A stretch of 64,000 nucleotides of DNA, from assembly GCA_032718475.1 (NCBI GenBank), contig JAUCBJ010008061.1:53687-117686 (forward strand), read 5' to 3'. Below are positions 17,799 to 27,558 of this stretch, one piece after another (positions within the stretch are counted from its first letter, which is position 1; each line of letters starts with the position of its first letter). The DNA comes from Nemertoderma westbladi. Its lineage: Eukaryota > Xenacoelomorpha > Nemertodermatida > Nemertodermatidae. The notes beneath the pieces were generated by a model. The model was not told the origin of the DNA and ran no database searches. It was given only the letters and a program-made list of their open reading frames with translations. The position numbers were made by a program, and so were the translations under genes.

Positions 17799-18575
17799 AT
17801 GGGGTACAAACATATACAACCCGCGGGTGCTACAGCAATGGGCCTTTGTAAGTTTGCACTATTATACGCTCTTTACATGATTCTAAATATTACGGTCTGT
17901 TATGGAGGGGTCACCTGTTATAATGAAGTGATGTCACTATTTACTACATCTACTGAGCGGCTACAACAAGAGATTTACAAAAAGATAGAAAACCTATATA
18001 GTAGCAATGAGCAATTTTTTGAAGATCTCCAATACACAACAAAACGCCATAGTAATATCAAACACATGGAACACAACTGCACAGAATGTGCCCATTACTT
18101 CTTTCGACATATCGCTGTTCATGATGAGACCGGGGATGAGTTCATGTCCGATGGTGTCATCGAAGAATGCATAATAAACAACGGGGCTGAAAAGAGCCGG
18201 GAGACACAGTGCATGAATCTGGATGAAGAAAGATGTACAGGACACATGCAACAGTTAGAATATGAATACGAAAGAAATAAGCAGAGTAATAACGACGTGC
18301 AAAGTGAGCAGGGTAACTTGGTCCGATTTATGCTCATCACTAGAGAGTATTTGACACACGGGATGACTGAAATATACAGTTCGTGTCAGTTTTTATGTTG
18401 TCTTGGTGAGTGTACTACCGATCCAGTCTGGGAGAGGGATCTAGCTTCTTCAACTACTACCAGGATGGAGGTTGAAGAAACCACAACAACACCAACAGCA
18501 GGATGCAGTTCAGTTGTTGCCACTGTGGTATTTCCTATGATTTTGTTGCTGGCTACATTGATTGGAGTCTTTTAG
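17799..18575 (+). CDS. Secreted or GPI-anchored cysteine-rich protein, 258 aa, single exon
   Basis: Intact ORF with a clear surface-protein plan. A signal peptide starts at residue 1 or, better, at Met14 (MGLCKFALLYALYMILNITV), with likely cleavage before GVTC. The ~180-residue ectodomain has about a dozen Cys (NCTECAHYFF, QCMNLDEERC, CQFLCCLGECTTD) and helical, charged stretches. A Thr-rich stalk follows (TTTRMEVEETTTTPT). The C-terminal hydrophobic segment VVATVVFPMILLLATLIGVF has no cytoplasmic tail, as in GPI-anchor signals. N-glycosylation sites include NITV and NCTE. I do not recognise the family. Lack of introns beside an AT-rich promoter may mean a retrogene or a fast-evolving surface antigen. 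The neighbours (LINE debris, transposon) say nothing on function. Confidence 0.7.
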   Translation: MGYKHIQPAGATAMGLCKFALLYALYMILNITVCYGGVTCYNEVMSLFTTSTERLQQEIYKKIENLYSSNEQFFEDLQYTTKRHSNIKHMEHNCTECAHYFFRHIAVHDETGDEFMSDGVIEECIINNGAEKSRETQCMNLDEERCTGHMQQLEYEYERNKQSNNDVQSEQGNLVRFMLITREYLTHGMTEIYSSCQFLCCLGECTTDPVWERDLASSTTTRMEVEETTTTPTAGCSSVVATVVFPMILLLATLIGVF

Positions 18576-18789
18576 AAACAGATTCGACTTTGTGTGAACA
18601 AAACTAAATATATATTACAGTAGTGTGGGTGTTGGGTGAGCCTTGAAAAGAAATGAAACTCTGTCAGTGCTGGGGGAATCGTCGAAAATTAAGTTCGAAA
18701 ATATGAACCTGAAACTGTTGACTCTGTTTCATTGTTTTGGACGGAATATACTGTTAATTTATTTAACGCAGTCCATATAGTTGATAACT

Positions 18790-20602
18790 AGGGCAATTCC
18801 ACAGAAAATGGGACACGACCATGGGAATATAAAAGTCCGGAATCATCAAAATTTGTTATGAAATCGGTGCTGGGGATAGTTGAAATGTATGAAAATGGAG
18901 AACATATCACTTTTAATGCAACATTAAAATTTTTTCGATGTTTTAAAGTAAAGGCAACATGTTTTTAAGTCGTAGTGAAAAACGGTATGTAAATATAATA
19001 TGCTAAGCAATAGTACTAGATTGCAGACTGGAACGAATATTTTTTGTTTACAAACAGGCAATATGTACACCTTTCATATACTAGAGATTTAGGCCTGAGC
19101 TACATATTATAAAGCAGAGCATGGCACTCAAAAACATCCCTGAAATCGTGTCCCGGAAGTCACAAAATAGTATGAAAAGTTTCCATTAAGAAAATAAATC
19201 GGAGTGTATGTGGCAAACAGTGGCAGATTTTCCTAATGTATGACATGGGTCTCCACTGCATATAAATTATTACATCGTAGTGTTAACATTGGATGTAGCA
19301 ATGAGTGATAAAATTTTGTCCCGCGAGTCACATTTCAACACATGTCACACAATTGTCTATATTTCTTATACATAGAAAGTCGCACGTATTCAAACAATGA
19401 AATTACTTTATAGGAAAGTTATAGGCACATCAATCTGTGCAAAATTGTGCCATTATTGCAAAAAAATTAATTTTTCCTGTCCAGGAAGTCACTAAAACCC
19501 ATCGCGATCGCAGTTTACACCCTTTACCAGCAGAGCAATATATAAAAAAGGAGGATAATTTAAACTTAATATGGGTGCCATATCGTGGTTAGTTGAGATT
19601 CGTGAGGAGGGGGAACTTGAAGTGCAGTTTGCTTCTCGCATTCGCAGTGATATAAAACTCCCTGGATCAGCGACCATCAAGCTAGAGTCAGAGTTTGGGT
19701 TGCAGCCGCATCGCTCAGTAGTAAAGGTGTTGGCAAGACCTACGCCTATGGGTGGTACTGTGAGGAGTCAGAAACTGTATCGTTTTGATATTGGGTCATT
19801 TGTTGATGGACACATGCCAGATTAGATAAATTGAATGATAATGATAAATTAGTATGATAAATTGTCCCGGTAGTCACAAATTATTATCAGTAAATTGACT
19901 AATTTCGTGATTAAATGTAATATCTCTCTCTCGATTGTCGTTGTAATACTACTTGATTTTAGTTCCTTATATCTCGGTACACCGAGATCGTGCTCTAATA
20001 CTGGACTAACGGGCTAACTTATCAAATATAGATCAATGTCCCAGAAGTCACAACAAATCCAAATTCACAGCTAATCTAGGGATTTATTGAATTCATGGGA
20101 TTAAAATTATTATTTTCGTATAAACATGTATTCACTTCAATCACACATGGTTATAATTAGGATTTTTGAACTATATTGTAAAATGGGACATGCTGTCCCG
20201 GTAGTCACGTCCCAGCAGTCACACTCAGCAATCTCTGCTGCAGCAACGCCAATTACCCTTTGAACTCGGGAATACTCTAAAAACAAACTTTGGTTGTGAT
20301 GTGGCAACATAAAATATCATTGAAACCAGTATCTTTCGATGGCTGCTGACAGCAAATAAATAAAAAAACGGTCGAAAATTCGTGTCTTTTTTCATGTCCC
20401 CGTAGTCACACGCATAAAAACGCTCACAAAATGGTTCAAATGATTCATATCATGATGTTCTTTATTAATTTTGCAGCCTACATTATCCATGGTTGCATTC
20501 CAATAGCAAGTTTTACATATGCTTGTTATACATCTCCTTAAACCATGTTCAAATGGAGCAACCTTTGGCCTCTCTGTCCCAGGAGTCACATGGAATTACC
20601 CT
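18790..20602. mobile_element. Candidate DNA transposon with short TIRs and an array of subterminal motifs
   Basis: The left end AGGGCAATTCCA (18790) and the right end, read in reverse, AGGGTAATTCCA (20602) match at 11 of 12 positions, and both continue to GGGACA. Inside, the 14-mer consensus TCCCRGNAGTCACA occurs nine times in the same direction at 19151, 19319, 19480, 19865, 20039, 20196, 20210, 20397 and 20577. The last of these is part of the right terminus. Repeated subterminal motifs are the usual binding sites of transposases. No target-site duplication was obvious. The only ORF inside is 84 codons (19571-19825). No transposase is seen, so it is non-autonomous if real. Confidence 0.5.
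19571..19825 (+). CDS. 84-codon ORF inside the motif-bearing element
   Basis: ATG to TAG, with protein-like composition (SWLVEIREEGELEVQFASRI; FGLQPHRSVVKVLARPTPMG). It occupies the one gap in the motif array that is twice the usual spacing (19480 to 19865). No domain recognised; it could be a captured exon, the remnant of a transposase, or chance. Confidence 0.25.
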   Translation: MGAISWLVEIREEGELEVQFASRIRSDIKLPGSATIKLESEFGLQPHRSVVKVLARPTPMGGTVRSQKLYRFDIGSFVDGHMPD

Positions 20603-22109
20603 GTTATTGATAATGTTAGTAGTTTCAGTGTGATAGTGTGATATTCTACATACAATAGGCCGGTATGCGAATCATAGTTTTTAGTTTATACAAAGGCTGG
20701 TAATGACGCAAACTGTAAAGGTTATGTACGTATTATAGGATAGGGGATGACGCAAACAACTTGTATACTGTAAGTCCCACGGTGACGGTACACCACTATT
20801 ATAACGCATCTAAGTTCCTGCAAGGCCGTAGGAATAAAGAAGCCCATTCAACTTTATGTTGTGTGAATTTGAATGCATTTCCTTTTCAATTTCTTTAGCG
20901 GTCTCATAAGATTACGTCAGTAGACACCTGCCCACTCTAATTTAAGACATCTTTCACCGCCCACTAAGTGACATTTGAAATAAAATTCAAAAACTGCGCT
21001 AAAGATGGTTAAATTGACGTATGTATCTACTCCAATAATACGCATACAAATTTACAAGCGTTTATTCGATATGGGCGTATATTACAGTCATTACTTTTAA
21101 ATTAATAACGACATTTTCTTGTCAATCATTGCACGTGTTGTTTGCCGAGAGCAAAGAGTGAAATAAACATTACATTATATCCCTACAGCCGTCAGATACC
21201 TACACCTACAGACAGAGGCGGGTAAATATTGCAACCCCCTGAACCATCATAAGAGTTAAAGTTGATCCTCAGGGTCTAATTGAAGATTTATAGATGACAT
21301 TAACAATCCTACTAATATAATAGCTCAAAAGTACTGCGACTACTACTACTACTACTACAACTCCAAAGTTGCTAAGTTGGTAATATCTCCCTGTTATTTC
21401 TAATTCACAATGCTAATCAAAGGTCAAGCACATTATTATGATTGTTGAGTTGGAAATCAATTGCTAATACAGTAGTGTAACAAGAGTTGTTTCCATAATC
21501 GCCAGCTGTTAATAAACGGATTATTACCATTCATTGAAGGATAACAATGCCAATCAAAGGTCAACCACAATTTCTCAAACCAACTGCTTATTAGTTTTGT
21601 TTCCAATCCCCAGTAAACGAATTGCATTGCCATTCAAGTATCATCAGTAAGATTATAGGTAGGTCACTGTAAACAAAATTTGTACTGTATATTTGTCGCA
21701 ACAGAACAAGTACGAAATTCTGTATAAATTATGATTTTTTGAGAAGCCGTTCTGAAATACAATTTATTTTTACTTTATAATAAAACGGAAGCTGAAACTT
21801 TTAGCATTGGATTTATCTCCCGAACACGCAAATCTCCTTCACGGATAACAGGATTATGAACCGTGATCAAGGTAAGATATTGAATGTATATTACATAATA
21901 TTAAATTTTTTGAATCGTTACACAGTAGGTCTATTATTATTTTTATGTATCGTTATCCAGAGTACGGTATTACCATAGATAGGCAAAATAATTTTTTGTT
22001 CTTTTTCATGCTTGCTCCATCAGAGGCATTATTTAATCCATTAAAATAGTTTACGAAATTAAACAATTAATTCTAGATACAACCCTAATAATATTTTGAT
22101 GCAGATAGA
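20603..22109. other. Non-coding stretch, nothing recognised
   Basis: AT-rich, with a short CTA microsatellite near 21340. No ORF, splice-bounded exon or clear repeat identified. Confidence 0.4.
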
Positions 22110-24715
22110 GTGAGAAGGTGCAGTAGGTGCGGCTGTCACACTAAAGGACACCCATTGCCGCTTGGAGAAAAGTGTGTTCAGATGGTGAAACAATCGGAAT
22201 TGGATAAGCGGCGGGTAAATAATGGTGATGCAAAGAAACGGTATCAAACTGCTGACAGACAAAGAAAAAAACAGAGTGATGCAGTTACTGCTAGAAACAG
22301 AAGCGCGAAACCTTCTGCAATGGCTGCTGCCAGAGTGAGAAATGCAAAACCTTCAGCAAAGGCTGCTGCTAGAGAGAGGAATGCAGAACCTTCAGCAAAG
22401 GCTGCTGCTAGAGAGAGGAATGCAGAAACTTCAGCAAAGGCTGCTGCTAGAGAGAGGAATGCAGAACATTCAGCAAAGGCTGCTGCTAGAGAGAGGAATG
22501 CAGAACCTTCAGCAAAGGCTGCTGCTAGAGAGAGGAATGCAGAACTTTCAGCAAAGGCTGCTGCTAGAGAGGAATGCAGAACATTCAGCAAAGGCTGCTG
22601 CTAGAGAGAGGAATGCAGAACCTTCAGCAAAGGCTGCTGCTAGAGAGAGGAATGCAGAAACTTCAGCAAAGGCTGCTGCTAGAGAGAGGAATGCAGAACA
22701 TTCAGCAAAGGCTGCTGCTAGAGAGAGGAATGCAGAACCTTCAGCAAAGGCTGCTGCTAGAGAGAGGAATGCAGAACCTTCAGCAAAGGCTGCTGCTAGA
22801 GAGAGGAATGCAGAACTTTCAGCAAAGGCTGCTGCTAGAGAGAGGAATGCAGAAACTTCAGCAAAGGCTGCTGCTAGAGAGAGGAATGCAGAAACTTCAG
22901 CAAAGGCTGCTGCTAGAGAGAGGAATGCAGAACATTCAGCAAAGGCTGCTGCTAGAGAGAGGAATGCAGAAACTTCAGCAAAGGCTGCTGCTAGAGAGAA
23001 GAATGCAGAACATTCAGCAAAGGCTGCTGCTAGAGAGAGGAATGCAGAAACTTCAGCAAAGGCTGCTGCTAGAGAGAGGAATGCAGAACATTCAGCAAAG
23101 GCTGCTGCTAGAGAGAGGAATGCAGAAACTTCAGCAAAGGCTGCTGCTAGAGAGAAGAATGCAGAACATTCAGCAAAGGCTGCTGCTAGAGAGAGGAATG
23201 CAGAACCTTCTGCAATGGCTGCTTCTAGAGCGAGGAATCAGCAACCAGCTGCATTGGCTGCTGCTAAGAAGAGGAAAGCGGATCCTGTTGTTCAATCTGA
23301 AGCGAGGAAACGAGCGAAAACTGCCCCATCACTCACAAAGGCAAGCAAGCGGGCACATGATGCTAGAGAAAATAGTAAAAAATCAAAATATAAGTTAGCA
23401 TGGTATCATCATGGGAAAGTTAACTCCCTTATAAAATCCCTTCCAAAGATTAATGAAACGTGCAACTCCTGTGGGGCGATAATGTTCCCTTGGGAACTTT
23501 CAAAGACACCTGCAGGTGGTTCGAAGGTATTCAGTGCATGCTGTAACTATGGAACAATCCAGTTAGTACCCTTCAAGGATCCATCGCATAACCTCCAAAA
23601 ACTCTATTCCAGGGACAATACCAAATCGCGGAATTACCTTGATAATATTAGGGCTTATAATGGATTAGTGGCAATGGCATCCAAGTGTATTACTGGAAAG
23701 GAAATTCAGTTCAATAAGGGTAGAGGTCCCAAACCCTACAAGATGAGTGGGCAGATGTATCATCTAACCCCATCACATTTACTTCCTAACAGAGACACGG
23801 CTCCAAAGTTTTCGCAGATCTTTGTATTCGACAAGCAATATGAAACAGATAATAGGTTAAAGCACAGCCATAATGCAAACAACAACATCGACAGAGATAC
23901 TCTCGAAATCCTTCAATATGAACTGGATAAGATCAATCCATATGTTAAAGAGTTTAAAAATGGTTCCAAGGTATTTGAAGAAAACCCAGGCAAACAATTA
24001 AAGATGGTGTTCAAAGCCAAGGGATCCTGGGCACGTGGGCAGCCAAGAAGATGTCTAAGAATCCGGATGTTCCTGAAGTTGTGGTAGTTGCCCCAGGAGA
24101 TCAGACAGAGCCTAGGGATGTAATACTTTACAGAACTCAGTCCGATCATCCAAATAACCACAGTACAGTCAGAATTGACGAGAACCACCTGATGTATGAC
24201 CACGTAGCTTATCCTTTGATTACACCTCATGGTGATTGCGGTTACAGCATTGACTGTGACATCCGGAAGTCCAACGGAAGGAAGGTAAGTGCCATGGAGT
24301 TTTTTCGATTCCACTTGCAGGTGCGAGACAATTTCAACACGCTCCACAAGTCTTGCAGGCTAGCTCAAGAGTACATGTGCGATCAATGGAGCAAAATAGA
24401 GGGGAGTCGACTTAAGTTTCTTCGATACAATCAAGATAAGCTTAGGGTGGAACAGTACAGCGGTTTACAGGATGCTCTAACTCAAACGACAACAGACAAT
24501 GTTAATCAGAGTGAGGTTGATAAAATTGGGCAACAGATCATTCTCCCTGCCAGCTTTACTGGGTCTCCTAGATACATACTGATGGTGATGATGCTTGCAT
24601 ACTGATATGCAGTACAAGCACTATCTAGACGCCCTGGCCATTGCGACAAAGTACAGAAAGTTCGATCTATTCATCACGATGACTGGAAACCCCAGGTGGG
24701 ATGCGGTTAGAGACA
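22110..24715 (+). pseudogene. Helitron Rep/helicase, N-terminal region with 13-aa repeat array and start of Rep domain
   Basis: The first frame begins RRCSRCGCHTKGHPL and passes into ~24 repeats of a 13-residue unit (AAARERNAExSAK, x = P/T/H/L). A 2-base deletion at ~22567 (GAGAGG for GAGAGAGG) shifts the frame; the continuation is the frame running 22342-24087. After the array comes the Cys-containing helitron-like region, CNSCGAIMFPWE...FSACCNYGTIQL, PYKMSGQMYHLTPS and FSQIFVFDKQYETDNRL. A further shift at ~24035 leads to HLMYDHVAYPLITPHGDCGY, IGQQIILPASFTGSPRY, YLDALAIATKYRKFDLFITM-TGNPRW, which are Helitron Rep motifs. The HUH catalytic motif expected next is absent: sequence jumps at ~24715 to the Tyr-containing motif. 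Confidence 0.8.
22334..23230 (+). repeat. Coding 39-bp tandem array (~24 copies)
   Basis: Unit GCTGCTGCTAGAGAGAGGAA + TGCAGAANNTTCAGCAAAG, 39 bp, nearly identical copies; one copy at ~22567 lacks two bases. The unit lacks stop codons in several frames on both strands, which creates long spurious ORFs (for example LQQRLLLERG repeats). The variable residue follows a partial higher-order pattern P-T-H-P-L then H-P-T-H-P-P-L, then alternating T-H, pointing to block duplication. Confidence 0.9.
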
Positions 24716-24724
24716 ACCTGTTTA

Positions 24725-25448
24725 GTATATTACTGTACTATTAAGTACATTTATAAGTACGTTCATAAAGGAGTCGATGTCTCTACCATAGGGATTGATT
24801 CAAAAGAGCAGAAACAAAATAAGGATGAAATATATCTCTTCGTCAATGCCAGGACCATTGATGCCCACGATGCTCACTGGCGAGTAATGGAATATGGAGT
24901 TCAGGGAAGGTTAGTTGAAAATTAATGATTCCCTCTCCTTTGTTTTTTTTAAAATAAATTCAAATTATTTTGATCAAGGAACTTTCGACCAATTATATGT
25001 GCATTTAATTGTAACATTAAGCAACTACTGCAATATCAAACTATTCTAACCAGGACGTTACAGTACAATATAATTAATTTACTTAAGATTTCCCGCTGTT
25101 ATTTCCTTGGCGATCCATACAGACGGGCAGCATAATATTGTGTTTCACGATGGTCAGGCAGAAAAGGCATTGAATGATGCTAGGGATACTACCCTCTTAG
25201 CATTTTTCAAGCTAAACCAGATAGATCCTTCTGCTAGACTGTATCTATACCAGGAAATTCCAGAGCACTATGTGTGGTCTAATAACTCATGGATGTTGCG
25301 CAAGAAGCAACCAGATGAGAATGCTGTACCAAGGATGATTGGTCGAATCAACAATGTCCGCCCCACACAGGGTGAACGATTTTACCTGAAGATGGTACTC
25401 AAGTCACATTCGGGGTCCGCAATCATACAAGGACTTGATGTTCTATGA
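24725..25448 (+). pseudogene. Helitron Rep Tyr-motif segment and linker, with a spliceable intron
   Basis: KYIYKYVHKGVDVS is the Tyr motif region of Helitron Rep, followed by DEIYLFVNARTIDAHDAHWR. The frame then reaches AAG|GTTAGT at 24909/24910; the next in-phase acceptor TTAAG|A at 25087/25088 restores the conserved continuation FPAVISLAIHTDGQHNIVF, giving a 178-bp GT-AG intron. The linker continues with RLYLYQEIPEHYVW and RMIGRINNVRPTQGERFYLK. A single-base shift near 25405 moves into the helicase frame (RGPQSYKDLMFYEHKQYITF). Confidence 0.7.
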
Positions 25449-27090
25449 ACATAAACAGTATATTACATTCAAGGCGACGGCAATGGCAATGGGGTTGCTA
25501 GAGGATGACTTTGAATGGAAGCAGGCTCTCACTGATATAACTGAATATGGGTCCAGCAGGCAGATTAGGGCCTGCTTCGCTGTCATACTACAGTATTGTC
25601 TCCCAACCGAGCCAAATAAATTGTTTCAGCAATTTATCCACTCCATGAGCGATGACATCATATATGATGAGATGAAGAAAGCTCACTGTTCTAGGGAGAC
25701 TGTGGACATGGGGACAGTTGAAGACAAAGTTCTGTCTTTGATTAATGATGAACTGAGTCAGATGGGATCAAGCCTAGATAGTTTTCCTGACATGCCACAG
25801 CCGAGGGCCATCACTGACGAGGAGAGGTTGACAAGAGTATTTAGTGAGGAGCGGTATGATGCAGTTAAACAGGCAAAAATCGTCAGCATGTTGGAGCCTA
25901 AGTTGAACGAGGCACAGTCAGCACTATGTGGGGAGATTTTCCAAGCAGTAAATGCAGAGACTTCAGGTCATGGACGCACAAAACAATTCATTCTCAATTC
26001 TCCTGGTGGATATGGAAAAACATTCACATTCACCGTTATTGGTGCCAAGATCAGGGCTGAGGGAGGAATTGTACTCATGGTGGCCAGTACAGGTTTGGCT
26101 GCTCAAAATCTGGAAGGGGGAAGGACGGCACATAGCCGTTTCAAAATTCCAATTAACATAATGGAAGACTCCACATGCAACATCAAGGCCCAGAGCGATC
26201 TAGCAAAGCTGATCAGGGCATGTTCACTCATCATCTGGGATGAGATTTTCAGTGTGCATCGGTTTATTATTGAGTGTGTGGAAAGGAGTCTGCGGGACAT
26301 TATGGATTGTGATGAACCGTGGGGTGGAAAGGTGGTTTGTCTTGGCGGCGACCCCAGGCAGACTCCGCCGGTGGTTAAGAGGGGTGGTCGACCACAGATA
26401 GTTCGAGCATGTGTACAAATGTCTCATCTCTACCCTTGCATGAAGGAGCACAGGCTAACACAAAATATGCGAACTGATCCTGGTGAGTTGGAATTCTCCA
26501 GTTACCTTCTCAAGTTGGGGGAAGGGCGTGAAAAGACATATGAAGAGGAGGGCGAGAACAAGATCAAAATACCATTAAATCACCTTACTACATCAGTGAA
26601 GGATTTGATCAACCTTACATTCCCAGACTTGGAGTATGGCTGTCACGGATCAGACAATATAATCAATGGCGCTATATATACTCCATTAAACAAGAATGTC
26701 AAGGAAATCAACGATCAATGCATCAGCAAATTTCCTGGTGAATCAAAGCAATATCTGTCTGCCGATTCAATTCTTGAAGACAACCATAAAGATACTCTTC
26801 CTTCAGAATTCATCAATTCGCTCACTCCCTCTGGCCTTCCTGATCATCGTTTAATCCTGAAGACTGACTGTCCAGTGATGTTGCTACGAAACCTTCAGGC
26901 TGGACCCAACAGTTGCTTGAGGAATGGGACAAGGATGATAGTGATTCAGATGATGGGTAGAGCTATCGAGTGTGAGGTTGCCGTTGGGACGAACAAGGGT
27001 CTACGAGTATTCCTGCCCAGGATTCCGCACCATGACAGAAGCGATGAGCTTCCCTTCACTATTGTCAGGAGGCAATTTCCTATCAGGTAA
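25435..27090 (+). pseudogene. Helitron PIF1-like helicase domain, C-terminally truncated
   Basis: 551-codon open frame. Features in order: YITFKATAMAMGLLEDDFEW, LNEAQSALCGEIF, Walker A SPGGYGKTFTF (usual GPGGTGKT), motif Ia VASTGLAAQNLEGGRTAHS, Walker B LIIWDEI (His-containing follow-up VHR rather than the usual MxHK), LGGDPRQTPPV, MRTDPGELEFSSYLLKLGEG, and PVMLLRNLQAGPNSCLRNGTR. It ends at IVRRQFPIR just before the motif V/VI region (the TINKxQGQ and LYVAxSR blocks), at CAG|GTAAAT, which is a good splice donor, so the C-terminus may lie on another exon that I did not find. The helicase unwinds DNA during rolling-circle transposition. Confidence 0.82.
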
Positions 27091-27402
27091 ATATTAAAAT
27101 CACACGAAGATTGACATGCAGCTTTAAAACATTTTTATCATATTATTGTTGTGAGTTCTGAAATTTTCGATGTGAGTTCAGTTCAGTTGTGAATTCAGCC
27201 GGGAATTTGAAATTTTGGACATTACGTCGAAGCATATGGTTCCAAAATAATACTTTTTGCTAAAAATGCGCCATTCCTTTAGACAAACCTTTCAAAATTT
27301 ACATTGCGGCAAGAGATGGTTATAAAATATTTCGCATATAGTCTCCAAAACATTACAATATTCTAATTTAGATTTAATTGATTATCGTTAAATGCTACTC
27401 AC

Positions 27403-27558
27403 CTTATCCATTTTAGTCTTGGCTGTCTGTCGTTGTATTTCGACCAGGGTGAGTTGCATCAGCTCCTGTTCAACCAGAGATATCTCATTTGTTAATCGAC
27501 TGTGTCTGGTGTCTCGCTGGTACTGAAGCGCCTCAAACGCTTGTTTCTGGAACTCCTC
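27403..27558 (-). CDS. LRSAM1: LRSAM1 exon 8, coiled coil (52 codons)
   Basis: Acceptor ATCAG|GAG, donor AAG|GTGAGT; phase 0 to 0. EEFQKQAFEALQ and SLVEQELMQLTLVEIQR are the most LRSAM1-like part of the coiled coil. The next exon was not found to the left; the Helitron begins (as read on this strand) ~310 bp downstream. Confidence 0.85.

Larger units (their letters stand above)
22110..27090 (+). mobile_element. Broken autonomous Helitron (Rep/PIF1-helicase)
   Basis: Helitron protein modules occur in the expected order: Cys-rich N-terminal region, Rep domain, linker and PIF1-type helicase, spread over several frames. Lesions: a 2-base deletion at ~22567, a 1-base shift at ~24035, a small disrupted/duplicated stretch at 24570-24610, loss of the HUH region after ~24715, a 1-base shift at ~25405, and a missing helicase C-terminus after 27088. 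One intron (24910-25087) is recognisable. It lies 3' of the last LRSAM1 exon found, on the opposite strand. The conserved ends (5' TC, 3' hairpin-CTRR) were not located. Confidence 0.85.

Noticed and set aside
22574-23398. 274-codon ORF of LQQRLLLERG repeats, and the antisense 115-codon ORF
   Set aside because: Alternate frames of the Helitron 39-bp array; the Ala/Arg frame continues into conserved Helitron sequence.
24051-24605. Independent 184-aa gene
   Set aside because: It is a frameshifted continuation of the Helitron Rep region, not a separate gene.
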